This document shows positions 49,039-57,407 of a DNA stretch of 64,000 bases, piece by piece (the stretch's first letter is position 1; every line of letters starts with the position of its first letter). The stretch covers positions 1 to 64,000 of the forward strand of contig CANJPU010000012.1 in assembly GCA_947476285.1 (NCBI GenBank). The letters are read 5' to 3'. This DNA is from Comamonadaceae bacterium (GTDB lineage: Bacteria > Pseudomonadota > Gammaproteobacteria > Burkholderiales > Burkholderiaceae_C). Below the pieces are notes generated by a model. That model searched no databases. It worked only from the letters and a program-made list of their open reading frames with translations, and was not told the origin of the DNA. The position numbers and the translations under genes were made by a program.

Positions 49039-49827
49039 TCAGTGAACTCGGACATTGAACCGGTGCTTGAGGGCCTCCATGTCCACGATGCGCACATGCC
49101 GCTTGTCCACTTCCAGAATGCCAAGCTGCTGGAATGCAGAGAACGTGCGGCTGACGGTCTCGAGCTTCATGCCAAGGTAGCTGCCGATTTCGGCGCGGCT
49201 CATGCGAAGGTGAAATTCCCGATCAGAGTAGCCACGCGCAGCGTAGCGCTGCGACAGATTGAGCAGGAACGCGGCCAGCCTTTCTTCGGCGTTCATGCTG
49301 CCCAGCAACATCATCAGGCTGTGCTCACGCGTGATCTCCCTGCTCATCAGCCGGGTGATGACATGCTGCATGCTGCTGGCACCCGCAGCCAAGTCGCTCA
49401 GGTGGGCAAACGGGATGGCGCATATCTCGCTGTCTTCCAGCGCCATGGTGGCGCTGGCGTGTGCGCCCTGCGCCACGCCGTCAAGGCCCACCAGTTCGCC
49501 TGCAATGTAGAAGCCGCTGACTTGCTCGCGTCCGTCCTGCAGCATCAAGCTGGACTTGAGCGTGCCGGCGCGCACCGCATAGATGAACTGAAAGCGATCG
49601 CCTTCGCGATAAAGCGTCTGACCGGCCTTGACCTTGCGCCGTGCGAACTTGAGCGTATCAAGGCGGTCCATGTCGCTGCCACTCATGCCACAGGGCAGGC
49701 ACAGGTCGCGCAGATGGCAACTGGAGCACTGCGTCTTGACCGGCGCAACGGGCGACGCGGACAGACCGCGATGCACCACCTGGACGGTGGTGACAACAGG
49801 CGGAACGCTTGCGATGGCGGTGGGCAT
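49039..49827 (-). CDS. Second FNR/ANR-type regulator
   Basis: 262 aa. It has a longer N-terminal extension (about 33 residues) before CSSCHLRDLC (Cys34, Cys37, Cys43) and a distal Cys136 in EDSEIC, so a 4Fe-4S cluster is possible. HTH EIGSYLGMKLETVSRTFS has the same E-x-x-S-R readout residues as the fnr product at 40 kb. Two FNR paralogues with the same DNA-contact residues 9 kb apart suggest graded or competing control of the same boxes. Its own upstream region shows no FNR-like dyad. Confidence 0.92.
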   Translation of the reverse strand: MPTAIASVPPVVTTVQVVHRGLSASPVAPVKTQCSSCHLRDLCLPCGMSGSDMDRLDTLKFARRKVKAGQTLYREGDRFQFIYAVRAGTLKSSLMLQDGREQVSGFYIAGELVGLDGVAQGAHASATMALEDSEICAIPFAHLSDLAAGASSMQHVITRLMSREITREHSLMMLLGSMNAEERLAAFLLNLSQRYAARGYSDREFHLRMSRAEIGSYLGMKLETVSRTFSAFQQLGILEVDKRHVRIVDMEALKHRFNVRVH

Positions 49828-49853
49828 GAATATCTCCTGTGGGTTCTTTGAAA

Positions 49854-50243
49854 TCAGTGAAGCGGGTGCTTGGATGCGTTGGTGACGGCCAGCACGAGCT
49901 GGTCAAATTCGGAGTTTTTGTCCAGGAACAGGCAGGCGCCTTCGCGAAGGTAGCGCTTGCGATAGGCCGGGCCAGAGTTGTTGCTGAACACCACAAATTC
50001 GATCTCGGGCGCGGCCCGTCGAATGGCGCGCAGCACTTGCAGGCCGGTACCGCCTTCGAGCTGCACATCGAGCACCACCACATCCGGATGGCTGGCCAAA
50101 ATGCCGTCGATGGAGGCCTGCGGTGTTTGCGCCTGGCCCACCACCCGCATGTCCCCGGCATCCAGCATGGCTGCGACGCGCTCGCGAATCATCAGCGAAT
50201 CATCGACTAGAAAAACCTTCACGGGAAAGGAGCTTGGGGACAT
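49854..50243 (-). CDS. Single-domain response regulator (receiver only)
   Basis: 129 aa. FLVDDSLMIRERVAAMLD gives acidic residues Asp14/15, VVVLDVQLEGGTGLQVLR the phospho-Asp59, VVFSNNS the Ser/Thr switch, and LFLDKNSEFDQL the Lys109. No output domain, CheY/Spo0F-like. It lies directly upstream of the second FNR-type gene on the same strand (26 bp), so they are likely cotranscribed. No kinase gene is adjacent; the intact kinase at 0.4-1.9 kb has lost its partner but is 48 kb away. Confidence 0.9.
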   Translation of the reverse strand: MSPSSFPVKVFLVDDSLMIRERVAAMLDAGDMRVVGQAQTPQASIDGILASHPDVVVLDVQLEGGTGLQVLRAIRRAAPEIEFVVFSNNSGPAYRKRYLREGACLFLDKNSEFDQLVLAVTNASKHPLH

Positions 50244-50373
50244 GCATTGACTGTGCGCGCAATCGGGCGGGCAAGGTATCGGCGCCGGCTGAATCAGACC
50301 GTCAGTGCAATCCGGTTTTGTGGCGAGGATTGTCTGATCCGCCCTAGGAATCGGCTGAGGCCGGGGGCGCGGA

Positions 50374-51459
50374 TCAGCCCCGCTCGCCCTTCAGAATATT
50401 GAGCGCCCTGGCCGACACGTTCTGGTAATCGGTGCCCGCTGCAGTGCGCCCTGGCACCGCATCGACGCCATGGCGGCCGCCTTCGTTCTGATAGATCATC
50501 ATCTCGGGCAGCACCGGCCTTCGATCGCGCGCTGCCTGCAGCCACATGCGCAGCGCCATACGCCACTGGCTGGGATCACCCTGGTTTTGGAACGCCGAAC
50601 GCGAGTGATACATCGTCCAGTTGTTCAGAATGATTGCCTCGCCCGGCGACATCCGAAAACTGATCTGCTGCGCCGCTGCCACATCACGCACCCTATCGAG
50701 CGCCTCCAGCTCCTTGGCGCTGAGTTCGCGGCCAAGCTCTGCCATGCCGGCGATGGCATGGTTGCGCAAATAGGTCGTGCTGATGTGGCCGTCCACCTTG
50801 CAGAACACCGGCACCGGGTAAGGCGACACGCCAGGCTGGTCATTGGGCTGTTCGCCACGCCGGTGATAGGGAAAGCCGCGATACAAAATCGGCAGCAAGT
50901 CAGGGCGCGTGGCCTGTATTTCCTGGTGCACGGCAATCGCGCTGGCCAGATGATTCTCACCGCCTTGGGCCGCATCACGCACGCACATCAGGCACATCAC
51001 CTCGCACATGTCGGTGTGCATGGCCAGCTCCTGGCTGGCCTTGGAGCCGCGTGAGCTTTGGTCGGCGGCAGAGGGCTTTTCCTCCTGTATGCGCACCAGC
51101 GTCTGGCCGAAGGCGTATTGCGATAGCGCCGCGCCCAGATGCATTCCCACAATCCAGAACATGCGCTCGACGTCATCGTCGCTATAACCGGCAACTGGCA
51201 TCCCACGCAGCAGCACCACGCCGCGGCCCAACTGCACCTCGCACAAAATGCCGGCAAGGTCTGCGTCCAGATCGGGATGGGAACAATGCGCTCGGGTGAT
51301 TGCATCGCGCGCAATCTGTCGGGTGCGTTCCAGGATTTCCACCAGAGCGCGCCGATGCCGATCTTCAAGCGCGAAAGCAAATTGATCGACCGATTGCAGC
51401 TCACTGCCGACCCAGGCCATGGGGTCTTCGATCTGTTCGGGGTGAACGTTTGCAATCAT
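50374..51459 (-). CDS. TauD/TfdA-family Fe(II)/2-oxoglutarate dioxygenase
   Basis: 361 aa from ATG 51459, which overlaps the permease stop (ATGA); a start at 51480 is possible but would overlap more. Fe ligands in AMHTDMCEVM (H-x-D) and the distal His in NWTMYHSRSAF; the 2-oxoglutarate-binding Arg is in WRMALRMWL. Family members hydroxylate taurine, 2,4-D or related acids. As last gene of an ABC uptake operon of the nitrate/sulfonate/taurine type, it probably acts on the imported compound. Confidence 0.88.
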   Translation of the reverse strand: MIANVHPEQIEDPMAWVGSELQSVDQFAFALEDRHRRALVEILERTRQIARDAITRAHCSHPDLDADLAGILCEVQLGRGVVLLRGMPVAGYSDDDVERMFWIVGMHLGAALSQYAFGQTLVRIQEEKPSAADQSSRGSKASQELAMHTDMCEVMCLMCVRDAAQGGENHLASAIAVHQEIQATRPDLLPILYRGFPYHRRGEQPNDQPGVSPYPVPVFCKVDGHISTTYLRNHAIAGMAELGRELSAKELEALDRVRDVAAAQQISFRMSPGEAIILNNWTMYHSRSAFQNQGDPSQWRMALRMWLQAARDRRPVLPEMMIYQNEGGRHGVDAVPGRTAAGTDYQNVSARALNILKGERG

Positions 51460-52322
51460 GACTTGCCGGCGCTCTGCCATGCCAGCACATGGTTCTCAAC
51501 CACTCGCAGGATGACCGACAGCACGCCACTTGCCATGACAAGCATGATCACCCCTGCGAACACGCCACTGGTGTTGAGATCCGCACTGGCCGTGCTGATG
51601 AGAAAGCCTATGCCCTTGGTGGCCGCGAGAAACTCACCCACCACCGCACCGATCAGCGAATTGGGCAGAGCGATCTTCACGCCAGACAAAATCCAGACGG
51701 TGGACGAAGGCAAGCCGATTTTGATCATGGCCTGCCAGCGGTTCGCGCCCAGCACGCGGCTGATGGCGATCAACTCCTGATCGACCTGGCGCACACCCTG
51801 GAAGGTGGTGAAGAACACCAGGAAGAAAACCACCAGCGCCGCCAGCGCCACCTTGGTGGCCAGACCGATGCCAAAGAAGATCACAAACAAGGGGCCGAGC
51901 GCGATCTTGGGCACCGAATAAAACATCAGCACAAATGGCTCCAGCAGTTTGCCGCACAAGCGAACCCAGCCCAGGATGAAGCCCAGGCTTGCACCCGCGA
52001 CGGTGCCGATCGCAAAGCCCGACATGGCCTCGGTCATGGTCACCTGAAGGCCGATCCACAACACGCCTTGCTCTGACCATGTCTGCAGTTGCTTAGCCAC
52101 CAGCAGCGGTGAACTGGTGTAGAAGACCAGATCTTTGATGCTGCCCACCAACTGCCACAGCCCAAGAAAGGCCACGGCCAGCAACACCTGCGCGATCGGC
52201 AGCCAGGTGCTTTCGGCAGTCACCCACCAGGACTCACGCCTGGGCTGGTACACAGGGGGTCGCGCCTCGCCCGTCGTGGCCGCCGCATAAGCGCCTGGCG
52301 CAGCGTTTTGCTCTGCGTTCAC
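51456..52322 (-). CDS. ABC transporter permease (TauC/SsuC/NitT type)
   Basis: 288 aa. About six membrane segments and the EAA loop region as GVRQVDQELIAISRVLGANRWQAMIKIGLPSSTVWILSGVKIALPNSLIGAVVGEFLAATKGIGFLI, typical of nitrate/sulfonate/bicarbonate importers. Overlaps the ATPase gene by 4 bp upstream and the dioxygenase by ATGA downstream. Imports a small anionic organic compound across the inner membrane; identity unknown. Confidence 0.92.
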   Translation of the reverse strand: MNAEQNAAPGAYAAATTGEARPPVYQPRRESWWVTAESTWLPIAQVLLAVAFLGLWQLVGSIKDLVFYTSSPLLVAKQLQTWSEQGVLWIGLQVTMTEAMSGFAIGTVAGASLGFILGWVRLCGKLLEPFVLMFYSVPKIALGPLFVIFFGIGLATKVALAALVVFFLVFFTTFQGVRQVDQELIAISRVLGANRWQAMIKIGLPSSTVWILSGVKIALPNSLIGAVVGEFLAATKGIGFLISTASADLNTSGVFAGVIMLVMASGVLSVILRVVENHVLAWQSAGKS

Positions 52323-53107
52323 GCGTGGGTCTCCTCGTCGCTCTTGATCAGCGACCAGAGCTTGGCCAGGTAGTGTTGAAACTCAGGCGCGGTCTGTATC
52401 GAGACCGCGTCTCGAAAGACCGACTTGTCCATCTCGATCGGAACTTCGGCCTTGATGGTGCCGGGCCTGCCGCTCATGACGATCACCCGCTCAGCCAACA
52501 CCACGGCCTCACCCAGATCATGCGTGACAAAAACCATGGTGCTGCCGGTGTCGCGCCACAGGCGCAGCACATCGGTGTGCATGGTCGTGCGTAGCTGCGC
52601 ATCCAGGCTGCCGAAGGGCTCGTCCATCAGATAGACATCGGGCTTGTAGACCAAGGTGCGGGCAATGCCCACGCGCTTGCGCATGCCGCCGGAGAGTTGG
52701 CTGATGTATTTTTTCTCGAAGCCAGACAAACCCACCTGCTCGATGACCTCTGCCACCCGCCGGTCCGCGTCGCGCTGCTGGCCCCTGACTTCCAGCGGAA
52801 AGCGGATGTTGTCTTCGACCGTGCGCCAGGGCAGCAGCAGGTCTTTCTGGGTGACAAAGCCAACGCGCTGATTGGGGCCGTTGACTTCGTTGCCCATGTA
52901 GCGAACATAGCCATCGGTGGCAAGCACTATGCCCGCCACAATGGACAGCAGCGTCGATTTACCGCAGCCGCTGGGGCCCACGATGGCGACGAATTCGCCT
53001 TGGCGGATGCTCAAGGAAATATGGTTGAGCGCGCGAACATTTCCAAAGCTCTTGCCGACGTTCACGTACTCAATGGCGGGCACGTTCACCGCTGCGGTTG
53101 CGGGCAT
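52319..53107 (-). CDS. ABC transporter ATP-binding protein (TauB/SsuB type)
   Basis: 262 aa. Walker A GPSGCGKST, Q-loop GFVTQKDLLLPWRTVEDN, signature LSGGMRKRVGIARTL, Walker B VYLMDEPFGSLD, and switch His in VFVTHDLGEA. The L-L-P-W-x-T-V segment after the Q-loop is characteristic of the nitrate/taurine/sulfonate family. Second gene in the SBP-ATPase-permease-dioxygenase operon. Confidence 0.94.
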   Translation of the reverse strand: MPATAAVNVPAIEYVNVGKSFGNVRALNHISLSIRQGEFVAIVGPSGCGKSTLLSIVAGIVLATDGYVRYMGNEVNGPNQRVGFVTQKDLLLPWRTVEDNIRFPLEVRGQQRDADRRVAEVIEQVGLSGFEKKYISQLSGGMRKRVGIARTLVYKPDVYLMDEPFGSLDAQLRTTMHTDVLRLWRDTGSTMVFVTHDLGEAVVLAERVIVMSGRPGTIKAEVPIEMDKSVFRDAVSIQTAPEFQHYLAKLWSLIKSDEETHA

Positions 53108-53140
53108 GCAGTCTTTCTTTTCGATGAGCCGATGCTGGCT

Positions 53141-54166
53141 TCAACGCGGTAGGCTTGCCTGGGCTGCTTTCACGACGTCGGCAAGAAGCATGCTGTCCGG
53201 ATTCAATGCCTTGACCTGCACAGCAAAGGCGCCGGTTGCGTTATTCTGGGTGCGCTTGACGGCCGCAGCAGTGGGAACCGGTGTGAGAAAAGCCTGATAG
53301 TTTCGGTCCCACACCAGATTGAACAGCGCATCGTCAAGGTTGGCAAAACGGCCCCGGATGGCCTTGGCTGCGCCTGCTGGATTGGTCTTGACGAAATTGG
53401 AAGCCGCAAGATACGCGCGTATCACGCGCTCGACCACCTCGCGGTTGGCCGCGTAGTACGGGGCGGGCACTGAGAGCGGCACGACGAAATCATCGGCCTC
53501 GGTACCGGGAAACTCGCCCCTGGGCCCGTCCACCCACAGCACGCCAGCGCCCTGCGCCACTGCACGCTCGGCAAAGGGCGAGGAGACGATGATGCCATCG
53601 ACATGGCCGGTGGCTAGAGCCGCCACCATGCCGTCGTTGGCCACATAGGTGACGGTCACGTTGACGCCCGCAACCTCGGCGGCCTGCTTGACCATCACGG
53701 TGAAGGTGCTGCTCTGAGACGGGCTCGCGATAGTGGCGCCCTTCAGTGCCTTCAGGCGGTCCATCACGGACGCGTTGGCCGGCAACTTGGCGGCAGCCGC
53801 CAGCTTCTTGGTCACCACCAGATAGCCGGGCAGGCCGCTGTACAGGCGCAGCGGCACGTAGACCATTTTCCCCTGCGCGGTGGCATTGAGGGTGGAGTCC
53901 AGACTGCCAGTGGCCAGCTCGACGCTGCCCGACAGCGCCGCCTGAATCGCGCCAGCACCACTGCGCGCATCCAGCAGCGTCACATCCAGGCGCTCACGCT
54001 TGAAGAACCCGCCTTCCTGCGCGATAAATGACAAGCCTTGCCCAATGCTGAAACTCGACAAAGCAATCGTCAGCTTGGTGTCTTGCGCCATCGCAGTGGC
54101 GCTGGCCATCACGCAGGCCGCAGTGGCAATCCATCTGGGCATGTTCTTGAAAATCCAGGAGCTCAT
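53141..54166 (-). CDS. Periplasmic substrate-binding protein (NMT1/SsuA-like)
   Basis: 341 aa from ATG 54166 (GAGG 7 nt upstream), with signal peptide ending ASATAMA. The mature protein has the type 2 periplasmic binding fold: TKLTIALSSFSIGQGLSFIAQEGGFFKRERLDVTLLDARSGAGAIQAALSGSVELATGS, then LKGATIASPSQSSTFTVMV and DGMVAALATGHVDGIIVSSPFAERAV. It matches the NMT1/THI5-like family that binds sulfonates, nitrate or thiamine precursors. First gene of the operon and divergent from the hydroxyacid dehydrogenase. Confidence 0.9.
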   Translation of the reverse strand: MSSWIFKNMPRWIATAACVMASATAMAQDTKLTIALSSFSIGQGLSFIAQEGGFFKRERLDVTLLDARSGAGAIQAALSGSVELATGSLDSTLNATAQGKMVYVPLRLYSGLPGYLVVTKKLAAAAKLPANASVMDRLKALKGATIASPSQSSTFTVMVKQAAEVAGVNVTVTYVANDGMVAALATGHVDGIIVSSPFAERAVAQGAGVLWVDGPRGEFPGTEADDFVVPLSVPAPYYAANREVVERVIRAYLAASNFVKTNPAGAAKAIRGRFANLDDALFNLVWDRNYQAFLTPVPTAAAVKRTQNNATGAFAVQVKALNPDSMLLADVVKAAQASLPR

Positions 54167-54342
54167 TGGAATCCTCAATTTGGTTTGGCAGCAGGAAGGC
54201 CGTCTTGGCAATTGAACTGCTGTGAATAAGGCAATCAACACGGCCGCAATGACACGCACGCCTTGGCCGCTTCTACAATAGCACGTCGTACTGTTTTACT
54301 CAATGCCTCAGGTGCGGTTTATCGCCCGTCATCGGTCTGCCT

Positions 54343-55377
54343 ATGAACTCAAGCAAAACGCCCCGCCCTCGCATCTTCATCACCTGCATGCCCAGCGCAT
54401 ACGATCGGCTCATCGGGCCGCGCGGCACGGCGGTGCTGGAGAGTTTCGCGACCGTTGATCGCAACATGCAAGAGCGCCTGCTCAGCGATGAGGAAATGCT
54501 GCAGCGCACTGCACAAGCCGACGGCATCATTGTCGGCTGGCCCGGACAAAGCAACGCACTATCGAAAACCCTGATCGACGCAGCCGGGTCGCTTCGCATC
54601 GTGGGCCAGCTCGGTCAGTCGATCAAGCAGATCGATACCGACGCAGTGTTCGCACGTGGGCTTGCGCTGGTCAACTCACCCAGCGCATTCGCCAACGCCG
54701 TGGCCGAGTTCACCCTGGCCATGATGCTGGGCGCGCGCCACCGCCTGCCTGCACACGACCGCGCCATGCGCATGGGCACCGAAGCCTGGGGCATCAAGAA
54801 CGCGTCCATCCTCGGGCGCGAGCTGTGCGGCGCCACCGTGGGCCTGATCGGATTGGGATGGATTGGCAAGAGAGTGGCGCACCTACTGGCACCTTTCCAG
54901 GTGGAGTTACTGGTGCACGACCCTTACGCGGCCATGGGCCCGGACACGCCCGCAGGCGTTCGCTTCACCTCGCTGGATGAGTTGCTAACCTGCTGCGACA
55001 TCGTCTCAGTGCATGCAGCGCTGACCCAGACCACCACCCACATGATCGGGCGAGTTCAACTTGAGCAGATGAAGATGGACGCCCTGCTGGTCAATACCGC
55101 ACGTGGCGGCCTGGTGCATGAAGAAGCCTTGATCGACAAGCTGCAGCGCTGCCCCGCGTTCATGGCCGCGCTGGATGTGTTTGCGAGCGAACCGCTCGCG
55201 CCTGATTCGCCTCTGCGCACCATGGACAATGTGCTGCTCTCGTCCCACCGCTCCGGCCACACGGTGCAGGCATATGAAGGCATGGGCACCCAGGTGATTG
55301 AAGATTTTCAGCGTTTCTTTGCAGGGCAAGCGCTGCGGTACCGCGTCACTGCGGCCCAGTTGAGCGCGCTGAAATGA
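54343..55377 (+). CDS. D-2-hydroxyacid dehydrogenase (NAD-dependent)
   Basis: 344 aa. Rossmann loop GLGWIGKR (170-177), catalytic Arg254 in NTARGGLV, Glu283 in ASEPL and His302 in SSHRSG. The usual T-P-H is S-S-H here, but the acid-base His is kept. Cytoplasmic; reduces 2-oxoacids or oxidises D-2-hydroxyacids (SerA/LdhA superfamily). It stands divergent to the ABC uptake operon and convergent to iclR, the stop codons adjoining (55377/55378). Confidence 0.9.
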   Translation: MNSSKTPRPRIFITCMPSAYDRLIGPRGTAVLESFATVDRNMQERLLSDEEMLQRTAQADGIIVGWPGQSNALSKTLIDAAGSLRIVGQLGQSIKQIDTDAVFARGLALVNSPSAFANAVAEFTLAMMLGARHRLPAHDRAMRMGTEAWGIKNASILGRELCGATVGLIGLGWIGKRVAHLLAPFQVELLVHDPYAAMGPDTPAGVRFTSLDELLTCCDIVSVHAALTQTTTHMIGRVQLEQMKMDALLVNTARGGLVHEEALIDKLQRCPAFMAALDVFASEPLAPDSPLRTMDNVLLSSHRSGHTVQAYEGMGTQVIEDFQRFFAGQALRYRVTAAQLSALK

Positions 55378-56130
55378 TCAGTCGGTCGCCGCATCAAACC
55401 GGGACACATCGCCGCCCAGCCGCTCGGTGAGCGCGCGGGCTGCATCGCGCACTTGTCGCTCAAGCCGCTTTGTCATCGGGCCGATGAGTCGGTGCTCAGG
55501 CCCGGTGAGCACGATCACGCCGATGCACGGCCCCTTGCCTGAGGCGAAGATCGGCGACGCCACGCCAGTCATGCCCACTGCGTTCTGGCCGGTGGTGGTC
55601 TCTACCAGGCGCAGGCGGATGTTGCGAAACTTGCCCGCCTTGCCCGAGAACGTGTCGAACACATTGCTGGTCGCCCCCTTGCCCAGCGGCACCATGTCGC
55701 CGGGCGAGCCGTGGTCGCGAATGGCCATGGGGGAATCGACCCGGTAGAGCGTGATGCGATGATCGCCCTGGCGAATCATGTAGGACGCGCTTTCACGCGT
55801 CTGCTCGACCAGGGCACGCAGCACCGGCATCACCACATCCTCGGGTTGCACCGCGTTCTGGAACATATTGGCCAGGCGCAGCGGCTTGGAGCCGAGCTGA
55901 AATCCGCCGCCTTCGGTGCGCACCACATAGCCCTGTTGCTCCAGCGTGCCCAGGATGCGCACGATGGTGCTCTTGTACAAACCAGTGCGCGCGGCCAGAT
56001 CGGCCAGCGACAAAGTGGGCGGGCCGGGCAAGAAGGCGTCGAGCAGCGACAACGCGCGCTGTACGGAGGCAACCGGCTTGTCGCCCTCGCCCTCATCGTC
56101 TTCGAGCTCGATGTCTTTGCGGCGCGCCAC
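55378..56130 (-). CDS. IclR-family transcriptional regulator
   Basis: 250 aa. Winged helix at about residues 20-80 (SVQRALSLLDAFLPGPPTLSLADLAARTGLYKSTIVRILGTLEQQGYV), then an effector domain with SASYMIRQGDHRITLYRVDSP, VASPIFASGKGPCIGVIVLTG. It is the last gene in the minus-strand operon, 98 bp after capA, and probably controls it and the neighbouring uptake genes according to a small aromatic or carboxylic acid. Its operator is not identified. Confidence 0.92.
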   Translation of the reverse strand: MARRKDIELEDDEGEGDKPVASVQRALSLLDAFLPGPPTLSLADLAARTGLYKSTIVRILGTLEQQGYVVRTEGGGFQLGSKPLRLANMFQNAVQPEDVVMPVLRALVEQTRESASYMIRQGDHRITLYRVDSPMAIRDHGSPGDMVPLGKGATSNVFDTFSGKAGKFRNIRLRLVETTTGQNAVGMTGVASPIFASGKGPCIGVIVLTGPEHRLIGPMTKRLERQVRDAARALTERLGGDVSRFDAATD

Positions 56131-56228
56131 TATGACCGGCCTGCTTGGTTGGCAATGGCAGCGATGCCCAGCGCACGGTTCATGATGCTCATCCCTTGTC
56201 CTTGTCGAACTTCATTCTACAAGCGGCA

Positions 56229-57362
56229 TCACGCCTTCGAATGCAAAAACACCTCCGTGCCCTCTTCGTTCCAGACATACTTGACGTTCAGCCCTTCGGA
56301 TTCGGAGATGGACGCCATGTAGTCATGCACCTCGTCGCCCCTGGCCTGGCCCCGGCGGTAGATCATGGGCTCAGCCTGCGGGTTGATGTGGCAGGGCACA
56401 TAGGAGACGCTGGTGATTTCACCCTTGGCTGAAATGCGCGCCTTCACGATCATGGTGGTCAGGCCATCCGGATGAAAGGCGTGCGTGGGGTAAGGCAGCG
56501 GTGTGACCTTGTAGTGTTTTTTCACCAGGCCCTTCATCTTGGTGGTGCCGCGGTATTTCTCCGGCCCTGCGCCCTGCTCGAAAGCGAAATTGCCCAGCGA
56601 ATAGAAAATGACTTTGCCTTTGTAGACCTCAGCACCTTTGAGCATGTGCGGATGGCCGCCCAGAATCAGGTCGGCGCCCGCATCCACCGCCGCCCGCCCG
56701 ACTTCGTAGCAGTAGTCGGGAATGACGCGCGGAATGTAGTGCTGGCCCCAGTGGTAGGACACCACGCACACATCGCATTGCTTTGCCAGCGCCGCAATGT
56801 CCGCTTTCATTGCCTCCAGGTCTTCCTTGCGCGCCATGGAGATGATCTGCGGCGGTGTGGCGGGCTGGTAGTCCCACTTGTCATACACAGTCCAGATGCG
56901 CACCGGTGCATTGCCGGGCATGTCGTCAGTGGCTTCGTAGCCATCAGGGCCGGTGCAGTTGTAGGCAAGAAAGCCCACCTTCACGCCCTTGCGATCGACG
57001 ATCACAGGCTTGCGCGCTTCGGCAATATTGCGCCCGGCCCCCACGGGTGCAATGCCCGCGGCCTTGAGGCGCTCAATGGAATCGAGCAAGGCGGCTGCGC
57101 CCCAGTCCATGGTGTGATTGTTCGACAGTGACACCACATCGAAGCCAATCTCGGTGTAGGCCTCGATGTTGCGCGGATGGGTGAAGGTCGCATGGTGCGG
57201 ATCGGGATGCCCACCCTCAGCGAACATCTGCTCGGAGTTGGTGAACCGGATATCGGCCGACCGAATTTCCGCAGCCACATGCTGCATCAAGCCCGTGGGC
57301 GGCACGCGGTCGATGTGAATGTCGCCCACGGCGGCCAGGGTCAATGTATCTGCTTCTGACAT
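56229..57362 (-). CDS. CapA-family protein (calcineurin-like phosphoesterase fold)
   Basis: 377 aa without signal peptide. Motifs of PGA_cap proteins: LAAVGDIHIDRVPP (metal Asp/His), IRFTNSEQMFAEGG, FDVVSLSNNHTMDWGAAALLDSIERLKAAGIAPVGAGRNIAEARKPVIVDRKGVKVGFLAYN, CVVSYHWGQHYIP, ILGGHPHMLKGAEVYKGKVIFYSLGNFAFEQ. CapA is classically tied to poly-gamma-glutamate export, but cytoplasmic members in catabolic clusters occur and their substrate is unknown. Located 45 bp after the selenoprotein gene in the same operon. Confidence 0.88.
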   Translation of the reverse strand: MSEADTLTLAAVGDIHIDRVPPTGLMQHVAAEIRSADIRFTNSEQMFAEGGHPDPHHATFTHPRNIEAYTEIGFDVVSLSNNHTMDWGAAALLDSIERLKAAGIAPVGAGRNIAEARKPVIVDRKGVKVGFLAYNCTGPDGYEATDDMPGNAPVRIWTVYDKWDYQPATPPQIISMARKEDLEAMKADIAALAKQCDVCVVSYHWGQHYIPRVIPDYCYEVGRAAVDAGADLILGGHPHMLKGAEVYKGKVIFYSLGNFAFEQGAGPEKYRGTTKMKGLVKKHYKVTPLPYPTHAFHPDGLTTMIVKARISAKGEITSVSYVPCHINPQAEPMIYRRGQARGDEVHDYMASISESEGLNVKYVWNEEGTEVFLHSKA

Positions 57363-57407
57363 ATGAAAACGATGCTCCTCAGTTATTTGTGGTGGCGCGC
57401 TCGCCGC

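Noticed and set aside
50244-50373. FNR-like site TTGACTGTGCGCGCAA before the receiver gene
   Set aside because: The half-sites are six bases apart and the second lacks ATCAA; it does not meet the pattern seen in the island.
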